A DNA stretch of 47,997 nucleotides from RXOA01 sp964547105. Lineage in GTDB: Bacteria > Bipolaricaulota > Bipolaricaulia > UBA7950 > UBA9294. Within the stretch, counting starts at the first letter, position 1. Every line of letters begins with the position of its first letter. Of the stretch, positions 24,928 to 32,009 are shown one piece after another. The position numbers and the translations under genes are program-made. The stretch spans positions 1-47,997 of the forward strand of contig CAZJLO010000013.1 in the NCBI GenBank assembly GCA_964547105.1, written 5' to 3'. The notes beneath the pieces are model-generated. The model made no database searches and was not told the origin of the DNA. It worked only from the letters and a program-made list of their open reading frames with translations.

Positions 24928-25659
24928 CTAGCGGCCTTGTCGACTCATCGAGTCGAGGAGTCCGGGGACTTGGCCAAAGTGCTCCGCGCGCATCCATTGA
25001 TCATCGCCGCCTTGGTCTTCATCCCCGGGAACTGCTTCGTGCTCCCATTCATAGGCGTACGGAATGTGAATTCCCATCCCCCCGATGGCAACAACCGGCA
25101 AGATGTCGGATTTCAGCGAATTCCCGATCATCACAAACTGTTGCGGTGAGACTCCGTAGCGCTGAAGAATCTCACTGTAGGCTCGTTCATTCTTCTCGCT
25201 GACAACTTCGACTCCCTTGAAGAACGCAGCGACTCCGGAACGGGTCAGCTTGCGCCGCTGGTCAAGAAGATCCCCCTTGGTGATCAGCACGAGCGAATGT
25301 TCCCCACAAAGGGTTCGGAGAACCGGCGCCACCCCCTCGAGCAGCTCAACTTCCTGCCCGATCATCCAGCGAGCGATTTTGAGGATTCCGCGGACCCACT
25401 CCGCGTTCATCGCGTCGCCGCCCCGATCCGCCGCTGTCTCCAGCATCGACAACACGAAGCTCTTGATGCCATAGCCATACAGCGGGACGTTCGCCGTCTC
25501 GGTTGCCAGTAGGTGTTGCTCAAGCGATCGAAGTTCACCCCGGCTCGACGCACCCAGCAAATCACAGAACATCGATTGTGCCTTGCGATAGATAGCTTCG
25601 TTGTGCCAAAGCGTATCGTCGGCATCGATGCCCACAAGGGCAATTGGAGTTGCCATCAT
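24928..25659 (-). CDS. HAD-superfamily hydrolase
   Basis: 243 residues. Motif I is GIDADDTLW (Asp nucleophile and general acid), motif II is LITKGD with Thr, motif III is a Lys near QRRKLTRSG, and motif IV is GNSLKSDILP. The cap between motifs I and II is helical, as in subfamily I phosphatases acting on small phosphorylated metabolites; substrate unknown. Two consecutive ATG codons at 25659 and 25656 follow GGGGAG. The gene is divergent from the 4-TM membrane protein across about 340 bases and is followed on the same strand by the frameshifted hypothetical gene. Confidence 0.82.
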   Translation of the reverse strand: MMATPIALVGIDADDTLWHNEAIYRKAQSMFCDLLGASSRGELRSLEQHLLATETANVPLYGYGIKSFVLSMLETAADRGGDAMNAEWVRGILKIARWMIGQEVELLEGVAPVLRTLCGEHSLVLITKGDLLDQRRKLTRSGVAAFFKGVEVVSEKNERAYSEILQRYGVSPQQFVMIGNSLKSDILPVVAIGGMGIHIPYAYEWEHEAVPGDEDQGGDDQWMRAEHFGQVPGLLDSMSRQGR

Positions 25660-26001
25660 CGTCGCCGCTCCCCTTACTTCGACCCTGACGGGCCTGTCTT
25701 TGCACAGATCACTCGCGCCCTCCTCGACATGATGCCCGTCCCCAAAGAGAAGACTCTACACGGAGAAGGCCGTCGCGTCCTTGTGATCCAGGATGAAGGG
25801 ACCGCTCACCCGTCCTTGGAGGTCGGCCGGCTACTTCGCTGTGAGCGATCCCGTTCAAGAATCTTCTGTGCCACTTGATCTACCCGCGGCGGCACGTCTC
25901 GGTTCCATCGTTCGAGAGAGCCGTCGGCCACTCGTGGCTCTTGCACGGGATGCCCCGTTCGTTGCCGGGCTTCTTGTCCTCATGCTATGCTAGAAGTCAC
26001 G
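25660..26001. other. Divergent intergenic region of about 340 bases
   Basis: Between the HAD hydrolase and the 4-TM protein. Short frames cross it, but none has a ribosome site, recognisable domain or neighbour-like sequence. The only element I support is the plus-strand promoter at 25962-25991. Confidence 0.4.
25962..25991 (+). promoter_or_regulatory. Possible promoter of the 4-TM membrane protein
   Basis: TTGCCG (25962-25967), an 18-base spacer, TATGCT (25986-25991). The predicted transcript start falls next to the ATG at 26002, so the message would be nearly leaderless. Confidence 0.4.
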
Positions 26002-26589
26002 ATGATATTCCGACCAAGCGGACGAAAGCCAGCTTCGCCGGGTGGCGGCCGCCCCGGGGCAAGGTCCGAACACCCCGATCCCGGTCGTGGCGATGCCGTA
26101 GCTGCCCCTCGGGGCGCGTATGCCGTCCTCGGTTTGTTGTTCTATGGTGCAGGATTGCTTGTTGTTCTCCTGGATGCGCTGAGATCCGCCGCCGCACGGC
26201 TCTCTCTCTCCTGGCTGTGGATCGCCTGTTTTTCCCTCGGAACGTTGCTTATGTTGGTAGAGTTCTCTCGCCATTGGCGACGGACACTACGACCGATGTC
26301 GGCGGCGCTCATGGCGATCGGCCTTGTGCTTGCGGCGATCGACCTAGGCGGACTCATGATTCGCCGGCTGTTCCTTCTGTGGGGGTGGGGATCCCTCTTT
26401 GCGCTTGCTGCCGCGGGGTTTCTCACCTCTCATTGGCTGCAGCGTCACCACCCCGCCGATCCAGCGAATCGATCGCCTCGCCGCAAACCGCTGATTTGCG
26501 CAACCGGGAACAGCACCTCCAACCAACGGAGACCCACGATGGACGAGAACACCGTCCAGACTACCATCTCGTCGAATCGGCAAGCTTAG
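26002..26589 (+). CDS. Hypothetical membrane protein with four transmembrane segments
   Basis: About 195 residues. A polar, proline/glycine-rich N-terminal 40 residues precede four hydrophobic segments (beginning YAVLGLLFYGAGLLVVLLD, LSLSWLWIACFSLGTLLML, AALMAIGLVLAAIDLGG and FLLWGWGSLFALAAAGF), then a polar tail of about 50 residues. No named family is recognised. The ATG at 26002 is preferred because a predicted -10 covers the other candidate at 25987. Its stop overlaps the stop of the convergent methionine sulfoxide reductase gene (26586-26589). The hydrophobic pattern supports a real protein, but the polar ends could be partly spurious. Confidence 0.5.
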   Translation: MIFRPSGRKPASPGGGRPGARSEHPDPGRGDAVAAPRGAYAVLGLLFYGAGLLVVLLDALRSAAARLSLSWLWIACFSLGTLLMLVEFSRHWRRTLRPMSAALMAIGLVLAAIDLGGLMIRRLFLLWGWGSLFALAAAGFLTSHWLQRHHPADPANRSPRRKPLICATGNSTSNQRRPTMDENTVQTTISSNRQA

Positions 26590-27068
26590 CCACCTGCTTC
26601 GATGAACGGCTCAAGAAGAGCGACAATGCGCTCAAGTGGCGCGATGTCTGCTTCGCCGAACACGCCCGGCTGACTCGAATCAATATCCAGGACCGCGAAT
26701 ATGCTGTCTGTTCCCCGCCTACGAAGCGGAACGACAAGCTCGCTCCGCGAGCGGGCGTCACAGGCAATATGCCCAGGGAACGCATCGACATCGGGGACCA
26801 CAACCGGAGCGTTGGATTTCACCGCGTGAACACAAACGCCGCGCCCTTTGAGAACCTGACACGCTACGGCGCCTTGATAGGGTCCGACGTGAAGCTCATC
26901 CTCACCAATGACCAAGTAGAACCCTGTCCAGCTGTGATGCGGCATCTTCGCATGGAGCACGGCGCAGATCGTCGCCATCGCGGCGATGCAATTCGGCGAC
27001 CTTCCTTCGATCAACGTCCGAAGCTGCCGATAAATCCGGTCATAACGCGCCTGTCGCCTCTGATCCAT
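26586..27068 (-). CDS. msrC: Free methionine-(R)-sulfoxide reductase, GAF domain
   Basis: 160 residues forming one GAF domain. The family signature is clear: TGFYLV, GPYQGAVACQVLKGRGVC and DVDAFPGHIACDARSRSELV. It reduces free L-methionine-R-sulfoxide in the cytoplasm using Cys70, Cys79 and Cys103 (numbered from the 27068 start). In well-studied members the first two cysteines are ten residues apart; here they are nine apart, and GVCG is GVCV. The ATG at 27068 follows AGGAGG; the frame extends further up through a tandem repeat and should be ignored there. Its presence implies exposure to oxidants. Confidence 0.85.
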   Translation of the reverse strand: MDQRRQARYDRIYRQLRTLIEGRSPNCIAAMATICAVLHAKMPHHSWTGFYLVIGEDELHVGPYQGAVACQVLKGRGVCVHAVKSNAPVVVPDVDAFPGHIACDARSRSELVVPLRRRGTDSIFAVLDIDSSQPGVFGEADIAPLERIVALLEPFIEAGG

Positions 27069-27119
27069 CTCGTGGTCCTCCTGATCGCCACCTTGCCGGT
27101 GAGTCCGCTCCGTGCGCCA

Positions 27120-27209
27120 GTGCTCTATGCACAAGCGGTCCATGTGCTTGTGCTCTATGCACAAGCGGTCCATGTGCTTGTGCTCTATGCATCAGCGCTC
27201 TATGCGCTT
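27120..27209. repeat. Tandem repeat of a 30-bp unit, about three copies
   Basis: Units 27120-27149 and 27150-27179 are identical (starting GTGCTCTATGCACAAGC); 27180-27209 is a diverged third copy and a partial fourth follows to about 27228. It lies between the MFS and msrC genes and enters the last codons of the MFS gene. Confidence 0.85.
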
Positions 27210-28639
27210 ATGCTCTGTGCGTTTTGCTCGCCGCTACGTTGCCCGCGTAGGCGGCGCGGTGATTCATTGCCGATCCCGGTGTGCGCGCTTCCTTCAGTCG
27301 CGTTGCTCAAGGCGTCCGCGGGTTTTGCCTTTGATGGGTCAGGCACGGTCCGCAGTGCCAACAGCGCAACCAGAAGAAGGCCCGCGGCAACGGCCGTCGA
27401 AGCTTGGTAGCCCATCCCGTCGGCAAGCTTGCCGCTCCCCACGCCAGCAACGATCCAGCCCACGCCGGCAAGCGCATTGTATAGCCCAAGCGCAAGACCT
27501 CGATTCTTTGCTCTTGCCACTCTGGACATCAACGCAATCCCCGAAAGCTGGAAGTACGCCCAGCTGACGCCATACACCAGAAATACGGGAACAAGAATCC
27601 ACATCGGAACTGTTTCCCCGCCGCCGCTCAGCCAAATGGCCGCCACCCCAAAGAGAGCCACCCGTACGGCAAGCGCCACACCATGTACCCCACGGGTGCC
27701 TCTACGGGCAATCCTTCGGGTCGCCCAAGGATACGCGACAACCACACCGATATTCTGGATCAGAGAGTAGAGGAATATCCCGGACGATGAGATCCCAAGC
27801 CGCTCACGAAGAAGCAGGGGAAGTGGGATCGCGATGAATCCGAGTGCGACGTAGGCAATAAGGGTGGTGAGGAGGAACCGCTTCGTCCCCGGGCGGAACC
27901 CTTCGGCCCCCGAATGAAGCGATACCCAGACGCGGCGCGGCGCGAAACGATGATAGAGATGGAACGGACTAAACCGCGCCCGCTCGAAGAGGAAGTTCCC
28001 CAGCGCGGGCGCAATGCCGCGGAACCGCCTCTGCGTGAATTGCGGCGTGGTTCGAGGGACGTAGAGAAGCGCAAGGACCGCCGCACCGATGGCCAACGTT
28101 CCGACCGTCGCGAACAGCACGCGAATCGTTGCCGCCTCGCCAATCGTCCCCGCGCCCCCGACGAGCGCGAGCGTGCCCAATGCCAATCCGGCGACCCAAC
28201 CCACCGCTCCGGATTGATTGAGCCTCCCGATCTTCTTCTCCCACTGCGATTTGTCCTTGTTCTCGATGACAAGCAGCACGGTCACCGAGGCGTTGGCAAC
28301 CCAGAATAGGTTCTGAACCATGTTCCAAAGGACAAGCTGTCCGTACGAGCCGACGAAACCCATGGCCACATAGCTCAACCCGGTCATGGCATAGCTTCCG
28401 ACCATGAACATCCTGCGTCTTTGCGCTGCGTCGGAGAGCCGTCCCCAGGCGAGGCTCCCAACGACTCCGACAAGGCTGACCAGACTGGCAAGAATGCCGA
28501 CGTCGCCTACCGATCCATTGAACCGCGATGAGATCCACAGCGGAATCAGAATCGATGCCGTGCCCGCGGCAAGATTCGCAAGCGCAACGGCGACAAACCA
28601 CGGTTCGATGTCTTTGCAGTGCTGCCGCTTCATTCGCAT
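27200..28639 (-). CDS. Major facilitator superfamily transporter
   Basis: 479 residues with twelve hydrophobic segments in two halves. The MFS loop motif between helices 2 and 3 is visible as GRLSDAAQRRRM, and the first helix begins WFVAVALANLAAG. The substrate cannot be inferred. The ATG at 28639 follows GAGGGG; the frame runs upstream through low-complexity GATCCC repeats that belong to the leader. The last 40 residues are polar, and the final codons run into a tandem repeat. A strong promoter, a G-quadruplex motif and a palindrome over the ribosome site precede the gene, so expression is probably controlled in the leader. Confidence 0.82.
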   Translation of the reverse strand: MRMKRQHCKDIEPWFVAVALANLAAGTASILIPLWISSRFNGSVGDVGILASLVSLVGVVGSLAWGRLSDAAQRRRMFMVGSYAMTGLSYVAMGFVGSYGQLVLWNMVQNLFWVANASVTVLLVIENKDKSQWEKKIGRLNQSGAVGWVAGLALGTLALVGGAGTIGEAATIRVLFATVGTLAIGAAVLALLYVPRTTPQFTQRRFRGIAPALGNFLFERARFSPFHLYHRFAPRRVWVSLHSGAEGFRPGTKRFLLTTLIAYVALGFIAIPLPLLLRERLGISSSGIFLYSLIQNIGVVVAYPWATRRIARRGTRGVHGVALAVRVALFGVAAIWLSGGGETVPMWILVPVFLVYGVSWAYFQLSGIALMSRVARAKNRGLALGLYNALAGVGWIVAGVGSGKLADGMGYQASTAVAAGLLLVALLALRTVPDPSKAKPADALSNATEGSAHTGIGNESPRRLRGQRSGEQNAQSISA

Positions 28640-28650
28640 ATTGGTCCCCT

Positions 28651-28666
28651 CACTCTGTCCAGAGTG
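28651..28666. promoter_or_regulatory. Inverted repeat over the ribosome site of the MFS gene
   Basis: CACTCTG (28651-28657) and CAGAGTG (28660-28666) form a perfect 7-base inverted repeat with a 2-base centre, ending 12 bases from the start codon and covering the upstream side of the ribosome site. It could be a repressor site or, with a minimal loop, a weak RNA hairpin. Confidence 0.4.
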
Positions 28667-28684
28667 AGGTCGTTTCGTCCTTCC

Positions 28685-28709
28685 GATCCCGATCCCGATC
28701 CCGATCCCC
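28685..28709 (-). promoter_or_regulatory. G-quadruplex motif in the MFS leader
   Basis: On the transcript strand four GGG runs are separated by ATC three times, because GATCCC is repeated four times on the plus strand. It fits the G3-loop3 pattern exactly and lies about 10 bases after the predicted transcript start. Confidence 0.55.
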
Positions 28710-28725
28710 GAAAAGCAATCCGCGT

Positions 28726-28753
28726 AGTGTAGTCGGCACGCGCGCGTTGTCAA
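28726..28753 (-). promoter_or_regulatory. Sigma-70-type promoter of the MFS gene
   Basis: Minus strand: TTGACA (28753-28748), a 16-base spacer, TACACT (28731-28726). The predicted leader is about 80 bases and contains the G-quadruplex motif and the inverted repeat. Confidence 0.5.
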
Positions 28754-28878
28754 GAGCGAGGGGCGATCACCGGGAGGATAGCACGAAAACCGTAGAATCC
28801 TGTAGAAATGAGGGTTCCCGCAACACTCAACTGGAGGATCATCTCACCGGCAGCCATTGCAGCCTCCTCCTCGGCCAT
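28750..28878 (-). CDS. Possible small hydrophobic protein (42 residues)
   Basis: A short frame from ATG at 28878 to TGA at 28750, just downstream of rimO. It has an acidic start (MAEEEAAMAAGEM) and a hydrophobic remainder (ILQLSVAGTLISTGFYGF, then AILPVIA), as in a single-pass or amphipathic small protein. The ribosome site is only AAGGGCAGG. No family is recognised, and chance cannot be excluded at this length. Confidence 0.3.
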   Translation of the reverse strand: MAEEEAAMAAGEMILQLSVAGTLISTGFYGFRAILPVIAPRS

Positions 28879-28898
28879 CCTGCCCTTGACCCCCAATT

Positions 28899-30224
28899 TC
28901 AATCCAACGGAGGATTCTGTTCCACCTCGGCAAGGAGATCATAGCCGTCGAAGCCGCTGATCCGCACCCGGATCAAGTCACCTGGGCGGATCGCGGTGGC
29001 GTCTCCGGCGTTGACAAGCGTCACACTGTCCACGTCAGGCGCTTGGCCCTTTGTCCGCCCGACCCAAAGCCCACTCGCATCGTCTTGGCGATCGATCAGC
29101 ACGTCCTCCGGCTGGCCGATCCGTTGCTGATGCCCTTCGGCAACGATGCGCTGCTGCTCGATCATCAGTTCTTCGACACGACGGAGCGCCTCCGTTTCGG
29201 GAATTTGCCCGTCCATCGAGTAGGCCGCCGTTCCCGGCTCTCGGGAGAATGCAAACACACCGACATGATCGAAGCGAATTCGTCGCACATCACTCACGAG
29301 CGCATCGAACTGCGCATCGGTCTCCCCGGGGAACCCGACGATGAACGTCGTCCGAATGACCATCCCCGGGATCTCCGCCCGCAAGCGCTCGATGAGTCGA
29401 AGGCACTCTTCCCGTGTGACATGCCGGCCCATCTTTGCCAGGATCTCGTCATCAAGGTGCTGGAGCGGTAAGTCAACGTAGGGGATCAGATGCTTCACCA
29501 ACCGGTAGGCATCGATAAGCTTCTCGTCAAAGTGCGCCGGATGCGTATACAGAATGCGCAGCCACTGGACACCCTCCAGCAAGTCAAGCTTCCGGAGCAG
29601 CGCCGCCAGCGTCGTCCTCGGCAAGAGATCGGAGCCATAGAGTGTCGTGTCTTGTCCGATGAGGTTTAGCTCCTTCACGCCACAACCGCCAAGATCGCGA
29701 GCTTCGGCGACGACATCCTCGAGCGGGCGGCTTCGAAATGGGCCGCGAATGTCGGGAATCAGACAGTAGGCGCAGCGATTGTCACACCCCTCCGAGATTC
29801 GCAGGAACGCAGCATGGGCCGGCGTCAGCAGGAGGCGTCCTCCCTCACCCGGCCACGATACGCCGCTCGCTTCCAGCACATCCCGCTGTTGACCGAGTCC
29901 GAATACTCCATCAAGGGCCGGAAACTCGCGCCGGATGCCGTCGGCGTCCAGCTGACCGAAGCAGCCCATGACCATCACGCGAACCGCGGGCTGCTTGGTC
30001 TTGTAGGCAAGGGACTCGGCGATCGCAGCACGCGCCTCGTCGCGCGCTGCCGCAAGGAAGCCGCACGTATTGATGACGATGACGTCCGCCATCTCCGCCG
30101 GAACACCGACGAGCGCCCCGGCCGAGCCGAACCGCCCAAGGAGCAGCTCTGAATCGACGAGATTCTTTGCGCACCCCAAACTGACCAAGTGAACCCGTGG
30201 CGCGGATCTTCGTCGCCTCAGCAT
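28899..30224 (-). CDS. rimO: Ribosomal protein S12 methylthiotransferase RimO
   Basis: 441 residues. The N-terminal MTTase domain has three cluster cysteines (SLGCAKNLVDSE, NTCGF, MGCFGQ); the radical SAM domain has SEGCDNRCAYCLIPDIRGP with CxxxCxxC; a C-terminal TRAM domain ends the protein. LGCAKNLVDSE is diagnostic of RimO rather than MiaB. It methylthiolates a conserved Asp of ribosomal protein S12 using S-adenosylmethionine and two [4Fe-4S] clusters. The ATG at 30224 follows AAAGGAG. It lies 45 bases after the B3/B4-domain gene on the same strand. Confidence 0.95.
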   Translation of the reverse strand: MLRRRRSAPRVHLVSLGCAKNLVDSELLLGRFGSAGALVGVPAEMADVIVINTCGFLAAARDEARAAIAESLAYKTKQPAVRVMVMGCFGQLDADGIRREFPALDGVFGLGQQRDVLEASGVSWPGEGGRLLLTPAHAAFLRISEGCDNRCAYCLIPDIRGPFRSRPLEDVVAEARDLGGCGVKELNLIGQDTTLYGSDLLPRTTLAALLRKLDLLEGVQWLRILYTHPAHFDEKLIDAYRLVKHLIPYVDLPLQHLDDEILAKMGRHVTREECLRLIERLRAEIPGMVIRTTFIVGFPGETDAQFDALVSDVRRIRFDHVGVFAFSREPGTAAYSMDGQIPETEALRRVEELMIEQQRIVAEGHQQRIGQPEDVLIDRQDDASGLWVGRTKGQAPDVDSVTLVNAGDATAIRPGDLIRVRISGFDGYDLLAEVEQNPPLD

Positions 30225-30269
30225 GCAATGGCTCCTTTGATTGTATCGCTTCTCACTCGGTCTCCGCCT

Positions 30270-31019
30270 CTACGCGACCGTCTCGGAACCCGCGGTGCTG
30301 TCATCCGGGCGGCCCGCCTCAGCCTGTTCGACAACATGATAGCCGCTCGAGTCGGCGTGACAGAACTCCGCCAGCAAGGAGGAGAAGGCACTTGCCCATC
30401 GCTCGGCAACCGACAGAGGCTCGTCGGCCGGAACGTAGAGAACAGCGACGACATCGGTTGTCCGGGAGGAAATCTTGGTTGCCATCGCGTCCTTGACCGG
30501 ATTCCCGCACGGAACCCAGTCGTCGGATTGCCGCCGGCAAACAAGTAGAAGATCCTCGAGATCGATCGACTGCCCGGCGTTGTTGAATACGAACGTCTCC
30601 CCCGGATGTCCGTGTCTCATCTGCAGCTTACTTCCGGTCAATGCGGCGTCGAAAATCGATGCCGGGAGACCCGATTCGAGACTGATCGCGTTAGTGACAT
30701 CCACAGGAGGGGTCACGGAGGGAAACGCCTGCTCGAGTGCCGCACGCAGCAGGTATTCGCTCGACGGCTTCCCCCGCCCGCTGGGATGGTACTTCCCGTG
30801 TCGCAGCATCTTACGCACTCGTTGATGCCGCTCGGGAGCGATGAACGCTTCTCCGGCCCGGATCACTCGCTCCAACAGCGGTTCAAGAAATGCCGACATC
30901 GCCTCGCTTGGCAGGGGGGGATCGATCCCCGCCGCCCACACGACCGCCGGACGACACGTCGCGCCCAACACCCCGGCGTCCATCTGAAGAACGTACGGAT
31001 AGCCGTTATTCGGGCTCAA
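30270..31019 (-). CDS. B3/B4 (tRNA-binding-type) domain protein
   Basis: 249 residues. The core, from GKYHPSGRGKPSSEYLLRAA through TPPVDVTNAISLESGLPASI to EDLLLVCR and CGNPVKDAMATKI, is the B3/B4 domain known from the phenylalanyl-tRNA synthetase beta subunit, here stand-alone. Such proteins are thought to act on mischarged tRNA or amino acids, but this is not settled. A TTG at 31019 is chosen as start because AAAGGAGG lies 6 bases before it; an ATG at 30983 is possible. The TTG overlaps the stop of a short upstream frame. It precedes rimO in the same direction, suggesting a translation-related pair. Confidence 0.78.
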   Translation of the reverse strand: MSPNNGYPYVLQMDAGVLGATCRPAVVWAAGIDPPLPSEAMSAFLEPLLERVIRAGEAFIAPERHQRVRKMLRHGKYHPSGRGKPSSEYLLRAALEQAFPSVTPPVDVTNAISLESGLPASIFDAALTGSKLQMRHGHPGETFVFNNAGQSIDLEDLLLVCRRQSDDWVPCGNPVKDAMATKISSRTTDVVAVLYVPADEPLSVAERWASAFSSLLAEFCHADSSGYHVVEQAEAGRPDDSTAGSETVA

Positions 31020-31132
31020 ATCCGCCTCCTTTGTCGCTTCCTGGTCAGCAGGCGAATCGCACCTCGGTCACGCGCGAGAAGCCCACGCCTTGCTGCGGCT
31101 CGGAAGCTCGTCTCAATCATCTCAGCCTCCAT
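31016..31132 (-). CDS. Possible small arginine-rich protein or C-terminal remnant
   Basis: A frame with ATG at 31132 encodes 38 residues ending in RKRQRRRI; its TGA overlaps the TTG start of the B3/B4 gene (TTGA). The frame stays open upstream into the N run at 31210-31219, so it could be the end of a longer gene broken by the gap. No ribosome site or family is seen. Confidence 0.22.
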   Translation of the reverse strand: MEAEMIETSFRAAARRGLLARDRGAIRLLTRKRQRRRI

Positions 31133-31209
31133 GGCCACTGACCACCATCTCTCCCCGATTGTCCTGGAGTCGCGCAGACAACTCAAGTTGGAGTGACAGT
31201 CCTTGACCT

Positions 31210-31219
31210 NNNNNNNNNN
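31210..31219. other. Assembly gap (10 N)
   Basis: The gap lies between the B3/B4 gene and the divergent GntR gene, so the regulator's promoter is probably lost or incomplete here. True length unknown. Confidence 0.9.
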
Positions 31220-31254
31220 GGATGCAGAGCAAGGTTGGATAGGAGGATCACCTG

Positions 31255-31956
31255 TTGGAAAGATCGGGAGGACGCTACGTTCGGCCACCCGAAGGAAACA
31301 GCAAAACCACACTCACAGATCAGCTCTATGTTTCACTTCGCAACGATATCCTCGCCTGGCGGCTCACGCCCAATGACATTCTTGTCGAGAGCAAGCTCGC
31401 CAAGCAGTACAACGTCAGCAAGACACCTGTTCGCGAGGCACTGGCACTACTCAGTCAAGAAGGATGGGTCGAGGTTTTGCCGCGGGTCGGCTATCGCGTA
31501 ACCCCGATCCGGGTCCGCGATGTCGACGAGTTGTTTGAGATGCGGCTGATGGCGGAGAAGGAAGCAATCCGGCTTGTCGCGCTACGTGCCGACGATGAGC
31601 AACTCAAGCTGCTGCTTGCCGAGAGCACTTGCGTGGAGAGCACGGCCGACGATGAACCCACGGAACCCGAGCTGTTCATCCGCCATCACGATCCCCTTCA
31701 TCTCAGCCTGGCCGGGCTAGCCGGCAACCGGCGACTGGAGCGTTTGATCCATCAGCTTCTGCGCGATTGGACCAGGATGTGCCTCAGCAATGAAGAAGTC
31801 CGCGAGAAAGCGTTCGTCGGTCTGAACGACAATTGCGAGCAGATCTGCCAGGCGTTGATCAGCCGCGATGTAGACACGGCGCACGCGCTGATCCATACCC
31901 ACATCATGTACTCCAAGAAGCTCATCCTCTCCCGGATGACGCTGGGGAGCCGCTAG
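31255..31956 (+). CDS. GntR-family transcriptional regulator, FadR/FCD subgroup
   Basis: 233 residues. The winged-helix domain (about 18-85) has the GntR signature ESKLAKQYNVSKTPVREALA followed by GWVEVLPRVGYRVTPI. The C-terminal helical FCD ligand domain has HHDPLHLSLAGLAGN and, later, AHALIHTH, supplying the Asp and His metal ligands of this class. Such regulators bind carboxylic acids or amino-acid derivatives. The TTG start at 31255 has AGGAGG eight bases upstream. It ends 53 bases from the 3' end of hyuB, facing the large catabolic operon, and is its obvious candidate regulator by position. Confidence 0.87.
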   Translation: MERSGGRYVRPPEGNSKTTLTDQLYVSLRNDILAWRLTPNDILVESKLAKQYNVSKTPVREALALLSQEGWVEVLPRVGYRVTPIRVRDVDELFEMRLMAEKEAIRLVALRADDEQLKLLLAESTCVESTADDEPTEPELFIRHHDPLHLSLAGLAGNRRLERLIHQLLRDWTRMCLSNEEVREKAFVGLNDNCEQICQALISRDVDTAHALIHTHIMYSKKLILSRMTLGSR

Positions 31957-32009
31957 CCAGCTGCGCTTCTTGGGCGCGGAGGGATGGCTGAGAAGATCAG
32001 CGCGGGATG

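Noticed and set aside
27120..27228. CRISPR array
   Set aside because: The units are directly adjacent without spacers, and no cas gene is present.
25875..27410. A 511-codon plus-strand frame
   Set aside because: It runs antisense to msrC and the end of the MFS gene, overlaps the 4-TM gene in another frame, is rich in Arg, Pro and Cys, and passes through the 30-bp tandem repeat; both antisense genes have clear family motifs.
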